Shown here: one piece after another, positions 26,059 through 35,423 of the stretch
Position numbering within the stretch: the stretch's first letter is position 1
Layout: the number at the start of each line of letters is the position of its first letter
Assembly (NCBI RefSeq): GCF_900176405.1
Contig: NZ_FWXJ01000007.1
Span: 1-64,000, forward strand
Reading direction: 5' to 3'
From: Polynucleobacter kasalickyi
Lineage (GTDB): Bacteria; Pseudomonadota; Gammaproteobacteria; Burkholderiales; Burkholderiaceae
Length of the DNA stretch: 64,000 nt
The notes under the pieces: generated by a model
What the model saw: the letters and a program-made list of their open reading frames with translations, nothing else
Told to the model about the DNA's origin: nothing
Databases searched by the model: none
Position numbers and translations under genes: made by a program

Positions 26059-27158
26059 TTTTTGCTTTCTAAATATTTTAGAGCAACATAAGCACCGCCA
26101 ATAAAACCGGTAATGGCAATCAGGGAGCTGATGGATAGAGTCGAAATACCACTCAGCCCCTGCCCAAAAGTACAACCAAGAGCTGTAACGCCCCCCACTC
26201 CCATCAGCGCGGCTCCAACCAAGTGGCGACTCAGATCAGAAAAACTGGTAAACCCCTGCCAGCGCCAAGTCTGATGAAAGTTCACAGCAAGAAATGAGCC
26301 ACCCATCATGCCAAAAATACTCACAATACCCAAAGTTACTTTCTTCGAGGCATCACTAAATAAGGTGAGATAGTCGAGCAAATAAGCTATCGGTGCCACA
26401 AATGAAACCATTTCAAGACGATTCGTATTCGTTGCTAAATAAGCTTTCTCTAAAGTATTAGGATCCTCTTCAAGAAAACCGAAATAACCTACTAACAGCC
26501 AAAAACAAATAATACATATCCCAACAAACAAACCAATCAGGCAGTTTTCCAAGGTCCAAAACTTCTTATCCACAAAAACCCAGAGTATTAGACTTAGGCC
26601 GATCAGGATAGTCATCACTAAAGTAACAAAGGGGCTGAAATGCAAAAGCTGTTGGAAAATACTCATTAGATCTTGATTGGATGGCAGAGTAAAAAAAACT
26701 TGATCAACGGTATTGACGCGGATGACCGCAAAAATTCCCCGCAGGGTCATCTGAGCAAATAAGCCCGTAAAAATGACCACAACTAAAGCACGAATACTAC
26801 CGCTCCCAATGCGCATTAGATTACGTCCTGCGCATCCGGAAGCAAAAACCATCCCAAAGCCAAACATGAGACTACCCAGTAAGACGGATAACCACAGTAC
26901 CTTAGGGGCAACATAAATAGAGTCATCCAGAATAATCAATTGAAAATATTTTAAGAAACCAACGCCTAGAATGGATACTGCAATTGCCAATACCCACTGA
27001 CGCGCGCGAGTAAGGCTGCCCATCAGAAAAAAATCACTTATAGCACCCATCGTACAAAAATTAGTTCTCTGCATGATGTAACCAAGCATTAAAGTGGTAC
27101 AAAAAGAACCACCTAAGACTAAGTAATAGATTATTTCTGGATTAGTTACATTCATCAT
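26055..27158 (-). CDS. YeeE/YedE family sulfur transporter
   Basis: A 367-residue membrane protein with about ten hydrophobic helices in two pseudo-repeats. Family cysteines lie in RTNFCTMGAISD, ASGCAGRNLMRIG and GCTFGQGLSGISTLS; in TsuA these line a thiosulfate pathway. It probably takes up thiosulfate or a related sulfur species. No tusA or rhodanese gene is next to it. The start MMNVTNPE is 18 codons ahead of the first helix. Confidence 0.88.
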   Translation of the reverse strand: MMNVTNPEIIYYLVLGGSFCTTLMLGYIMQRTNFCTMGAISDFFLMGSLTRARQWVLAIAVSILGVGFLKYFQLIILDDSIYVAPKVLWLSVLLGSLMFGFGMVFASGCAGRNLMRIGSGSIRALVVVIFTGLFAQMTLRGIFAVIRVNTVDQVFFTLPSNQDLMSIFQQLLHFSPFVTLVMTILIGLSLILWVFVDKKFWTLENCLIGLFVGICIICFWLLVGYFGFLEEDPNTLEKAYLATNTNRLEMVSFVAPIAYLLDYLTLFSDASKKVTLGIVSIFGMMGGSFLAVNFHQTWRWQGFTSFSDLSRHLVGAALMGVGGVTALGCTFGQGLSGISTLSISSLIAITGFIGGAYVALKYLESKN

Positions 27159-27210
27159 TGATTAGTACCAATATTTTTAAGGTTTAATTTTAGCCTTTTA
27201 TTGAACTCGA

Positions 27211-28212
27211 TTAATCAATGCTGATTTTCTTTTCTTTGATAACTTTGGACCATTCATTAATTTGAGATTTAACAAACTCTTGAGACTGCTGTGGACCGCC
27301 GGTAAAAATCTCACCTCCTAAGCTGAGAATTTTTGCTTTTACTTCAGGGGTTTGTAGTACTTTAGCGAGTGCTTCCGAGATCTTTAGAGAAAGCTCATCA
27401 GAAATCCCACTGGGAGCAAATACTGCGTTCCATTCATACACTTCATATTCTGGCACGCCAGCTTCTACCATCGTTGGAACATGGGGCATAGAGGATGCTC
27501 TTTTTTTACTAGTCACAGCTAGTGCCATTAACTTTCCTGTATCAACATATTGCTTGGTAGACGCAACACTACCGAAAAATACGGGAACCTGTCCCCCCAG
27601 CACATCATTTAATGCTAATCCAGCTCCTTTATAGGGAATATGCTGCATTTGTACCCCAGATCTCAACTCAAACAGTACTCCCGACAAATGTTGAGCTGAG
27701 CCATTGCCGGAAGATGCATAAGAAATACTATCAGGTGCTTTTTTGGCAAGGTTTACTAAATCTTTTGCAGAACGAGCAGGAAAACCAGGATTGACGAGCA
27801 ATACGTTAGGATATTGAGCAATTACACCCAAAATCTTGAAATCTTTCAACGTATCGTAAGGGAGTTTATTGAAAAGACTCGGATTCACTGCAAAGGAAGA
27901 CGCATCAAGCATCAGCGTGTAACCATCTGGATTTGATTTAGACACATAATTTGCTGCAATCTGCCCACTTGCACCAGGCTTATTTTCCACAATGATGCTT
28001 GTCCCTAAAAACTTTCCTAAAGGCTCTGCAATCGTTCGCGCCATAATGTCAGCCGTTCCTGCTGGCGGATAGGTTACCACTAAAGAAATCGGTCGATTAG
28101 GCCATTGCTTAGTTTGAGCAAAAATAGGTGCCGCAGAAAGTAAGCTCAAGCAAACAAAAAACGTTGAATAAGGTTTCAAGCTGCATATTTTCAAACAGTT
28201 AAACGCGTGCAT
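27211..28212 (-). CDS. TctC/Bug-type periplasmic receptor
   Basis: A 333-residue exported binding protein. A signal sequence ends near SAAPIFAQ, followed by WPNRPISLVVTYPPAGTADI (first ligand loop), NPDGYTLMLDASSF and MQHIPYKGAGLA. Like the others here it has no TctA or TctB partner in the window. It lies 52 bp behind the start of yeeE on the same strand but with a gap of its own, so co-expression with yeeE is possible. Ligand unknown. Confidence 0.9.
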   Translation of the reverse strand: MHAFNCLKICSLKPYSTFFVCLSLLSAAPIFAQTKQWPNRPISLVVTYPPAGTADIMARTIAEPLGKFLGTSIIVENKPGASGQIAANYVSKSNPDGYTLMLDASSFAVNPSLFNKLPYDTLKDFKILGVIAQYPNVLLVNPGFPARSAKDLVNLAKKAPDSISYASSGNGSAQHLSGVLFELRSGVQMQHIPYKGAGLALNDVLGGQVPVFFGSVASTKQYVDTGKLMALAVTSKKRASSMPHVPTMVEAGVPEYEVYEWNAVFAPSGISDELSLKISEALAKVLQTPEVKAKILSLGGEIFTGGPQQSQEFVKSQINEWSKVIKEKKISID

Positions 28213-28449
28213 GATAGTTTTTATAAAAGTTAGAAAAACTAATTTAAACAGTTATCGCAATGAAAGCAAGTAATGTTTAGTATGAACCGTCTGAATGTTG
28301 AAAGGCCACTCTAGTTAACATTTTCAAGAAAATCATACAATAGGGAGATTGAACGTAAACAGGTAAAATTAAATTAGCTAAAATCAAGCAACATTAAGTT
28401 TTCATTTCTTATCCTATTCATCACTTCCATATCTAGATTACATCAATTA

Positions 28450-29157
28450 ATGAAAATTTTTAAAACGGCCGAGATACAGCAAGGAATCAATGATATGTTA
28501 GGTCCCTCGCTAGGGATTTTTACTTGGTCTATCGTCTTAAATCTGGCAATTATCAAAACTGGCTTTGCCATATTCCATACCATCGTAATGTCTTTCACTG
28601 TCTATGCAGGTTCGGCACAACTTGCATCGATCCCCTTAATTAATGGTCATTTTCCGATTTGGATCATTTTATTAACCACGATTGTTATTAATTCACGCTT
28701 TATTGTTTATAGTGCGGCGATTGCCCCCCACTTTCAACACCTGTCCTTCCCGCACCGATGTCTGATTGGTTTTTTAAATGGCGATATCTCTTTTGCTGTA
28801 TTTTCAAAAAAATATCCCACGGCAGATACGAATGACTCAAAAAAAAGTATCTATCAGTATTTTTTAGGCTCAGCCATGATGAACTGGCTAGTATGGCAAC
28901 TTGGGCTCGGGGTGGCCTTATTCTTTGGGATGCAGATTCCTGATGAATGGAATTTTGCCTTTGCGGGTACTTTAGTATTAATTTGTTTGATTACGCCCAA
29001 CATTAAAACCCCGAAAGAAATTACGATCGGATTAGTATCCGTTTTAGTCGCTATTTTAACGATTAACTTACCCTATCGACTCGGCATTCTAAGTACCGTT
29101 TTAGCGGCAATGTGCTCAGGATTTTTAATTGAACAACTTCAGAGGAAAAATGCCTGA
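28450..29157 (+). CDS. azlC: AzlC family branched-chain amino acid exporter, large subunit
   Basis: A 235-residue membrane protein with the AzlC opening GINDMLGPSLGIFTWS, the VYAGSAQLASIPL helix and NSRFIVYSAAIAPHF, all typical. It pairs with AzlD encoded directly after it to export valine, leucine or analogues such as azaleucine. Promoter is expected in the preceding 237 bp, which are AT-rich and hold no gene. Confidence 0.9.
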   Translation: MKIFKTAEIQQGINDMLGPSLGIFTWSIVLNLAIIKTGFAIFHTIVMSFTVYAGSAQLASIPLINGHFPIWIILLTTIVINSRFIVYSAAIAPHFQHLSFPHRCLIGFLNGDISFAVFSKKYPTADTNDSKKSIYQYFLGSAMMNWLVWQLGLGVALFFGMQIPDEWNFAFAGTLVLICLITPNIKTPKEITIGLVSVLVAILTINLPYRLGILSTVLAAMCSGFLIEQLQRKNA

Positions 29158-29488
29158 TATCTATTTTTGGTCTTGCATGATCACCTTAAGTCTTGTAACT
29201 ATTTTTACAAGAAGCTTTTTTCTCACTATTGGTGCAAATCTCAAACTCTCACCCAAGATCAGAAATTTGATTCAATACGCCCCTACGGGTGCCTTAATAG
29301 CGATTGTGATTCCAGAATTATTTTTTGAAAAAGATATTGTGACTAAGAGCTATCAATTTGCCATGCATTCAGCCCAAATTTACGCAAGTATCGCAACGAT
29401 TGTGAGCTATTACCTATCAAAAAGTATGTTATTAAGCCTTTCAATTGGTATGTTAATTTTGACTTTAGTTACTAACTACCTCAGCTGA
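29150..29488 (+). CDS. azlD: AzlD family branched-chain amino acid exporter, small subunit
   Basis: About 112 residues with four hydrophobic helices and the AzlD-type region RSFFLTIGANLKLSPKIRNL followed by YAPTGALIAIVIPELF. I start at the ATG at 29150, 8 bp inside the azlC end, because AGAGGA lies before it; a longer frame begins at 29129. Overlap with azlC signals coupled translation and a joint complex. Confidence 0.88.
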   Translation: MPDIYFWSCMITLSLVTIFTRSFFLTIGANLKLSPKIRNLIQYAPTGALIAIVIPELFFEKDIVTKSYQFAMHSAQIYASIATIVSYYLSKSMLLSLSIGMLILTLVTNYLS

Positions 29489-29620
29489 ACAACGAAAAAT
29501 AATCCACCTGCCAAGGTAGATTATGCTGAATTTAAGTTTAATTTTTATAACAGTCTCACATTAAACAACTCATACTCCCTAAGCTTTGATTCATTTGAGT
29601 TTTTTTATATTTTTGTACTT

Positions 29621-29626
29621 TATAAT
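29621..29626 (+). promoter_or_regulatory. Candidate -10 box of the cellulose locus
   Basis: TATAAT about 115 bp before the bcsC1 start in a T-rich region. No clear -35 at 16-18 bp spacing (TTGAGT at 29595 is 20 bp away). Confidence 0.4.
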
Positions 29627-29667
29627 TCTAATAGTTTAAAAAAATATAGTTATCATTAATGAATGTG

Positions 29668-29700
29668 GCAAAGTTTAAAGAAGAACTTGATAAACTTTGC
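29668..29700 (+). promoter_or_regulatory. Perfect inverted repeat in the bcsC1 leader
   Basis: GCAAAGTTTA and TAAACTTTGC (10 bp each) around 13 nt, lying between the candidate -10 box and the bcsC1 ATG. It could be an operator for a dimeric regulator or an mRNA hairpin. No T-run follows, so it is not an intrinsic terminator. Role unknown. Confidence 0.45.
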
Positions 29701-29740
29701 AAGATTAAGTAATTGAGAGTACGAGGAATATAAATAAACA

Positions 29741-32700
29741 ATGTTAATTCGTTTGAAAACAATGAACCCACCTGTTCGTTTACAGCAATTTCTATTTCTA
29801 TTTTTGCTGATCTCCGTCTCTCCAACTAAAGCACAAGATATAGAGGCTGAAAAATTATTAACGAATCAAGGCTATTACTTTTTATCAATAAAAGATGATT
29901 ATCATGCCACTCAGGTTTGGAATAAATTAATTTTGCTCAATGCTAAAGATGAAAATGCATTGTATGGGCTTGGCGTCATTGCGGTTAACCAAAAAAAAAT
30001 AAACATTGCTAATCAGTATTTAAACCAAATTAAAGCAGTTAATCCGAAAAGTCTATTAGCAACTCAATTACAACAAGAAATTCAACTCAGCTCACCCGCT
30101 TCACAAAAATTAATTACAAGTGCACGCGCAGCAAGTGAGTCTGAAAACCCAGAAAAAGCCGTCGGATTATTTAAACAAGCGCTCGGAGAAAACGAACCCC
30201 AAGGTCAAATTGCGCTTGAATATTACAACCTATTAGCTAGAACACAAAATGGCAAAGATGCTGCAATTGAAGGTCTAAGTCGGCTTAGCAAGGAGTCACC
30301 AAGTGACACGCGTATGCAACTGCAATACGCCAAACTTCTTATTACCAGAGAAAGCTCAAGAGCCGCTGGTTTAGAGATTTTATTTAAGCTGAGTAAAGAT
30401 AAGTTGTATGGCGTTGAGGTGAACGAATTAATTCGCAGTGCCCTCGTGTGGGCGACCGTCGCTCCTGCAACCCTATTCACCTATTATCAACAATTCTTAA
30501 AAACCAATCCTGATGATGCTGAGGTCAAAGCTGCTTATACTGCGGGTTTAAATAATCAAAGAAGATCTGGTGGTTACACTGATATTCGTCAAACTCCTGA
30601 ATATTTAGAAGCAAGCAAAAATCTACAAACGGCGAAGACACTGAGAGATCCAATTGCAATAGATCAAACATTAAGAGCGATGTTGCAATTAATGCCGAAT
30701 GACCCATGGCTTCGACTAGATTTAGCAAAAAATTACCTCACACTGAGAAAAACTGCAGAAGCAAATGCAATTATTGAAGAATTAATCGCCGCACAACCTA
30801 AAAATCCAGAAGCAATTTTTGCCTATTCGCTTTTTCAATCGTCCACTGGTAACTGGCGTAAAGCTTTATCAGTTGTAGAAGAAATTCCTAATAAATCTAG
30901 AACAGCTGAAATGGCAGTATTTCAAAAATCAGCTTGGATACATGCGCAAGCTCAACTATCTAAAGAATTATTTGACTCGAATAAAGTGGCCCAAGCAAAT
31001 AGCTTACTTTTAAAAGTTGAGCAGCATCTTGATAAAGATGAATCCGGTATCGTTACATTGGTGAATGCTTATAACGAAATTGGGGATACCAAGCGTGCAT
31101 TAAATCTAATTCGTAAAAAAATTGCTGATAACAAAGCGGCCTCAAATGACCTTTTAATTTCTTATGCAAATATCCTTTTAGCAACCAACCAAAGCATTGA
31201 ATCTTTTGGTGTATTGCAACAGTTAAAGACACGCTCACTCACTCAAGAACAAAAAATTGCATTTGATGAAACGAGTTTTAACTATACGATTAAGCAAGCT
31301 GAATTGATGAGCAAAATACCTAGTAAAAGTAAAAATGCCGTCATCCTACTTGAGCAATTAAAAGCCAACAATGCAGACAGCGTTTTTTTGCAAGAAACCC
31401 TAGCTAGAGCCTATTCCAATATAGATAACTTCCAAAAGTCGCAAGCAATCTTCGAACTGTTAATCGAGAACGACCCACAAAGAAGCTCTCTTTATCCAGA
31501 GTTAGCCTCAGTTGCTATTCAAAACAAGAATCTAACTCTAGCCAACCAAACGATTGAAACCTATTTAAGATTGGAAAAAGATAATCCCGAAGCTTACTAC
31601 AATGTGGCAAAACTTTATCGCATGATGGGTAAAGGCTATCGCGCCCAATACTACGCCGAAAAATCAGTCCAGTTGTCGAACAATCTGCCAGATTATACAA
31701 AGCCGTCAACAAGTTTCACTAGTTCAGTCTCACCAATGACGCTCGGAACTTTGCCGGAGAAGTATTTAAAGGATTTTGCAACGGCAAGACCAGCCTTGGC
31801 AAAAGCGAAACCTAAGCCGAATCAAACAGTGGTGGAAGAAGCCGTTTTAGTCGGTACCACCAGTTACGATGTTCAACTCCCTGCTCCAACAAAGTTAACA
31901 GGTAATGACTTGTCTAGCCAACCGATAACATATAGTAAGCGTGTTTCACAAAATGAACTCAACGATATTCGTCAAGAACGTACTCCAGAAGTATTAGTTG
32001 GAACCATTTTCAGAGGACGAAATGGTGACCCTGGTAAAGCAGCTATTAAAGACTCCCAGATGCCAATTGAGGTGAGGTTTCCAATCGATGATGCCAAGGT
32101 TAGCATCAGAGTTTCACCAGTCAACATTAATGTAGGAACATTACAAAACAATGCTTATAGTCAGTCCACTTTTGGTGGTGGGCCTGATGCTCTAGTTGCC
32201 CAATTGAATGGTCAAGCCGCCCCTTTGGGCGATCAAACAGCAACTGGTGTTGGGTTATCGGCTAGTGCAACTCAAAACGGTATTACCGTGGATGCGGGTG
32301 TAACGCCACTCGGCTTTTTATTCTCCAAGTTTACTGGTGGCATCAAATATGAAGGTAGTTTGGATGCTCAAAATTCAAATTTTATCGCCGTAAATGCATC
32401 GATTCGACCTGTTACCGATAGCATCCTTTCTTTTGGTGGCATGACCGACTCTCGGACCGGAGAAACTTGGGGTGGGGTTACTTCCACCGGTGGTAGAGTT
32501 GGTTTCACCCATTTGTTTGGAGATCAAAAACAATATGGCTATTTTATTTCTGGTGCGTATCATCAACTCGAAGGTACCAATGTTGACTCCAACTCTCGCA
32601 AAGAAATAGTCACTGGTGTCTTTAAAACGATTTCACAAACTGCAAACTCCTCATTTAAGCTCGGTGTTAGTGGCAGTGCTGTAGGATTTGATAAGGATTT

Positions 32701-33169
32701 AAGCTATTACACGATTGGTAATGGCGGCTACTTCAGTCCACAAAAATTTATTACCCTATCTGTGCCCTTTACTTTCGAGAAACAGGGCTATGACTTCAGA
32801 TACTCATTGCAAGGAGCATTTGGCTGGCATCAATTTACGCAAGATGGTAATGTATTTTTCCCAACAGATGCAGCTAGGCAAAGTCAAGCGGTTGACACCA
32901 TGGCAAATAACCCCTTGGTATTTGGAAATAATACGGCGGTTTATCCAGGTTCAACCCAATCCGGTTTTTCTTACAACCTGTATGCAGCGTCTGAATATCA
33001 GTTAGCCCCTCAGTTTTTCCTAGGCGGCATTTTATTATTAGATAACTCAGGTAACTACCGTCAATGGAGTGCAGGCTTATCACTGAAATACACGTTTGAA
33101 AATATGAACAGGGCTTTGACATTGCCGGTAAATCCATTACTTTCGCCATACTCTCCACTAGCCCAGTAG
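29741..33169 (+). CDS. bcsC: Cellulose synthase outer-membrane subunit BcsC, copy 1
   Basis: Exports the glucan chain through the outer membrane. A signal peptide (LFLFLLISVSPTKAQ) leads to about 650 residues of TPR repeats (NALYGLGVIAVNQKK, PEAIFAYSLFQSSTGNW and others), a linker, and the BcsC C-terminal beta-barrel from about 740 on (QEIR-type NDIRQERTPEVLVG, then SFGGMTDSRTGETWGGVTSTG and YYTIGNGGYFSPQKF). At 1142 residues it is a full-length BcsC. It opens the locus, unusually ahead of bcsA. A paralogue with the same layout is at 39151. The ATG chosen has GAGGA 13 nt upstream; an ATG seven codons further in is possible. Confidence 0.93.
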   Translation: MLIRLKTMNPPVRLQQFLFLFLLISVSPTKAQDIEAEKLLTNQGYYFLSIKDDYHATQVWNKLILLNAKDENALYGLGVIAVNQKKINIANQYLNQIKAVNPKSLLATQLQQEIQLSSPASQKLITSARAASESENPEKAVGLFKQALGENEPQGQIALEYYNLLARTQNGKDAAIEGLSRLSKESPSDTRMQLQYAKLLITRESSRAAGLEILFKLSKDKLYGVEVNELIRSALVWATVAPATLFTYYQQFLKTNPDDAEVKAAYTAGLNNQRRSGGYTDIRQTPEYLEASKNLQTAKTLRDPIAIDQTLRAMLQLMPNDPWLRLDLAKNYLTLRKTAEANAIIEELIAAQPKNPEAIFAYSLFQSSTGNWRKALSVVEEIPNKSRTAEMAVFQKSAWIHAQAQLSKELFDSNKVAQANSLLLKVEQHLDKDESGIVTLVNAYNEIGDTKRALNLIRKKIADNKAASNDLLISYANILLATNQSIESFGVLQQLKTRSLTQEQKIAFDETSFNYTIKQAELMSKIPSKSKNAVILLEQLKANNADSVFLQETLARAYSNIDNFQKSQAIFELLIENDPQRSSLYPELASVAIQNKNLTLANQTIETYLRLEKDNPEAYYNVAKLYRMMGKGYRAQYYAEKSVQLSNNLPDYTKPSTSFTSSVSPMTLGTLPEKYLKDFATARPALAKAKPKPNQTVVEEAVLVGTTSYDVQLPAPTKLTGNDLSSQPITYSKRVSQNELNDIRQERTPEVLVGTIFRGRNGDPGKAAIKDSQMPIEVRFPIDDAKVSIRVSPVNINVGTLQNNAYSQSTFGGGPDALVAQLNGQAAPLGDQTATGVGLSASATQNGITVDAGVTPLGFLFSKFTGGIKYEGSLDAQNSNFIAVNASIRPVTDSILSFGGMTDSRTGETWGGVTSTGGRVGFTHLFGDQKQYGYFISGAYHQLEGTNVDSNSRKEIVTGVFKTISQTANSSFKLGVSGSAVGFDKDLSYYTIGNGGYFSPQKFITLSVPFTFEKQGYDFRYSLQGAFGWHQFTQDGNVFFPTDAARQSQAVDTMANNPLVFGNNTAVYPGSTQSGFSYNLYAASEYQLAPQFFLGGILLLDNSGNYRQWSAGLSLKYTFENMNRALTLPVNPLLSPYSPLAQ

Positions 33170-33269
33170 TTTAGCGATCAAACTCATTGAACTTCATATT
33201 TAGCAAATTATTTGTAATGTAAGTTTTTAAGATAAACGAATTTGAGAACTTTTAAAAATAGGTACTTCC

Positions 33270-35411
33270 TTGAAAATATTAAAACACTCATTCAGCTCTA
33301 CTTTAAGAAGGTTGGAACTATTCCTAATCGAAAGGATTAATTGGAACAACAATCTAGTTATTTTTTTGATGCTGGCAGCGGTACTACCTTTCTTATTTTT
33401 AATCATCGCAATTCCTTTAGAAGAAAATGATCAAATTGCTTTTGGTATAGCTATTTGTCTGGTAAGTCTGATTGTTGGACGAGTTTTTAATAGTCGCTTA
33501 ATTGTTATTATTCTCATTTTGTCTTCTGTCACGATGACAGCTCGTTATTTTTACTGGCGAGTCACTTCCACTCTCGGTTTTACGCAACCGATAGAATACG
33601 TTTTAGGTTTCTTATTATTGTCGGCAGAGATTTACGGGGTAACCATTATGAGTTTAGGTTACTTCCAAAGTATTTGGCCGGTTAAAAGAACATTGGTAAA
33701 ACTGCCAGATAATGAGGCGTTATGGCCAACCGTTGATATTTTTATACCAACTTACAATGAGCCACTCAGTATTGTGAGTACCACTATTCTTGCAGCACAG
33801 TCCATTGATTGGCCGCTCAATAAGTTAAATATTTATCTGTTAGATGACGGCAACCGAGAGAGTTTTAAAAAATTTGCCCAAGATGCCGGCGTTCATTATT
33901 TAACCAGGACTGAAAATACGCATGCTAAAGCGGGCAATTTAAATGCTGCTTTAAAAAGGTCTAAAGGCGACTACGTTGCTATTTTTGATTGCGACCACAT
34001 TCCTACTCGGTCTTTTTTACAAATGACGATGGGGTGGTTTTTAAAGGATCATAAATTAGCGGTAATGCAAACCCCCCATTACTTTTTCTCTCCAGATCCG
34101 ATCGAAAGAAACTTAAAAGTTCATGGTCATATTCCAAATGAAGGTGAGTTGTTTTATGGTGTCGTTCAAGAAGGTAACGATTACTGGAATGCTTCCTTCT
34201 TTTGTGGATCATGCGCTGTTTTAAAACGCTCTGCCCTTAACGACATTGGGGGTATAGCAGTCGAAACGGTGACAGAAGATGCACATACCGCCTTAAAGTT
34301 GAGTAGAAAAGGCTACAACCTTGGCTACATTTCTGTGCCACAAGCGGCCGGACTTGCTACAGAAAGTTTAAATGCACACGTTAACCAAAGAATTCGTTGG
34401 GCTCGCGGGATGGCGCAAATTTTTAGAATTGATAACCCATTTTTTGGCAGGGGTTTAAAGCTGGGACAGCGGCTTTGTTATGCGACGGCCATGCTGGGCT
34501 TCTTCTACAGTGTACCAAGGTTAATTTTCCTGATTGCCCCAATGGCCTATCTTATTTTTGGTTGGGAAATTTACCAAACCTCAGCCATGTCCGTCTTTAT
34601 TTATGCCTTACCGCATTTATTTATGGCTCAAGTTGCTGGACATAAAATTCAAAATCAGTTCAGACATTCATTTTGGGGAGAAATTTACGATACTCTACTT
34701 GCCCCCTATTTGCTCTTACCTGTCCTAGTAGCAATGATTAATCCCAAGGCAGGAAACTTTGGGGTTACTAGGAAAGGTGTCACTAGATTCGAAAAAAATC
34801 ATTTTGACTTCCCAATTGCAGCCCCTACCCTAGCGCTATTAGGGTTTAATTTAATCGGTCTTGGCTTCGGTATATTTCATAATGTTTATTTAGAGCATGG
34901 CAATCTTCAAACGACTTTTTTAAATCTATTTTGGGTAATATTTAATATCGTTATTCTCCTAACGTGTTTATATATCGCCTATGAATCCAAAGAATTGAGA
35001 TCAACACCTAGGGTAGAGATGGAACTACCCGCCGCTATTTATCTCCCAAACGGAAAAACCCTGTATGCTTCAACCCGTGATTTTTCTAGCAAAGGCTTTT
35101 CTCTTCAACTGCCGCCAGGTTATGAATTAAAGGCAGGAAAAACGATTGAAATCGGAATCTTTCGTGGCGTAGAAGAAATTCGTCTGCCATTCGAAGTTAA
35201 AACAGGTGGCAACATATTAGGGTTGCAAATCGGTGATTTAAGTGTTCAGGACCAACGTAAATTAGTTGAAGTCACTTTTAGTCGTGCAGATAATTGGGCG
35301 CAAAACTGGGGGATTAACCGTCAAGTAAACCCACTCACCTCTTTTAAAGAGTTAATGGGACATGCTCTCCTTAATCACAGAAGACTTAGTCCCTCTAAAA
35401 AATTAAAATAA
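33270..35411 (+). CDS. bcsA: Cellulose synthase catalytic subunit BcsA, copy 1
   Basis: Inner-membrane GT2 enzyme that polymerises UDP-glucose and extrudes the chain. Helices span about 30-135. The catalytic core has DDG (192-194), DCD (240-242), FFCGS (310-314), TED (335-337) and QRIRW (373-377). More helices follow, then a PilZ domain with RSTPR (577-581) and DFSSKG (from 604), the two c-di-GMP-binding motifs. All key residues are present, so an active, c-di-GMP-controlled enzyme is expected. The start is TTG with only a weak AGG before it. bcsB1 follows after 12 bp. Confidence 0.94.
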   Translation: MKILKHSFSSTLRRLELFLIERINWNNNLVIFLMLAAVLPFLFLIIAIPLEENDQIAFGIAICLVSLIVGRVFNSRLIVIILILSSVTMTARYFYWRVTSTLGFTQPIEYVLGFLLLSAEIYGVTIMSLGYFQSIWPVKRTLVKLPDNEALWPTVDIFIPTYNEPLSIVSTTILAAQSIDWPLNKLNIYLLDDGNRESFKKFAQDAGVHYLTRTENTHAKAGNLNAALKRSKGDYVAIFDCDHIPTRSFLQMTMGWFLKDHKLAVMQTPHYFFSPDPIERNLKVHGHIPNEGELFYGVVQEGNDYWNASFFCGSCAVLKRSALNDIGGIAVETVTEDAHTALKLSRKGYNLGYISVPQAAGLATESLNAHVNQRIRWARGMAQIFRIDNPFFGRGLKLGQRLCYATAMLGFFYSVPRLIFLIAPMAYLIFGWEIYQTSAMSVFIYALPHLFMAQVAGHKIQNQFRHSFWGEIYDTLLAPYLLLPVLVAMINPKAGNFGVTRKGVTRFEKNHFDFPIAAPTLALLGFNLIGLGFGIFHNVYLEHGNLQTTFLNLFWVIFNIVILLTCLYIAYESKELRSTPRVEMELPAAIYLPNGKTLYASTRDFSSKGFSLQLPPGYELKAGKTIEIGIFRGVEEIRLPFEVKTGGNILGLQIGDLSVQDQRKLVEVTFSRADNWAQNWGINRQVNPLTSFKELMGHALLNHRRLSPSKKLK

Positions 35412-35423
35412 ATATAACTCATT

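Noticed and set aside
29489..29740. c-di-GMP riboswitch upstream of the cellulose locus
   Set aside because: The leader lacks the conserved GEMM core; only a simple inverted repeat is present. Regulation by c-di-GMP is expected through the PilZ domains.
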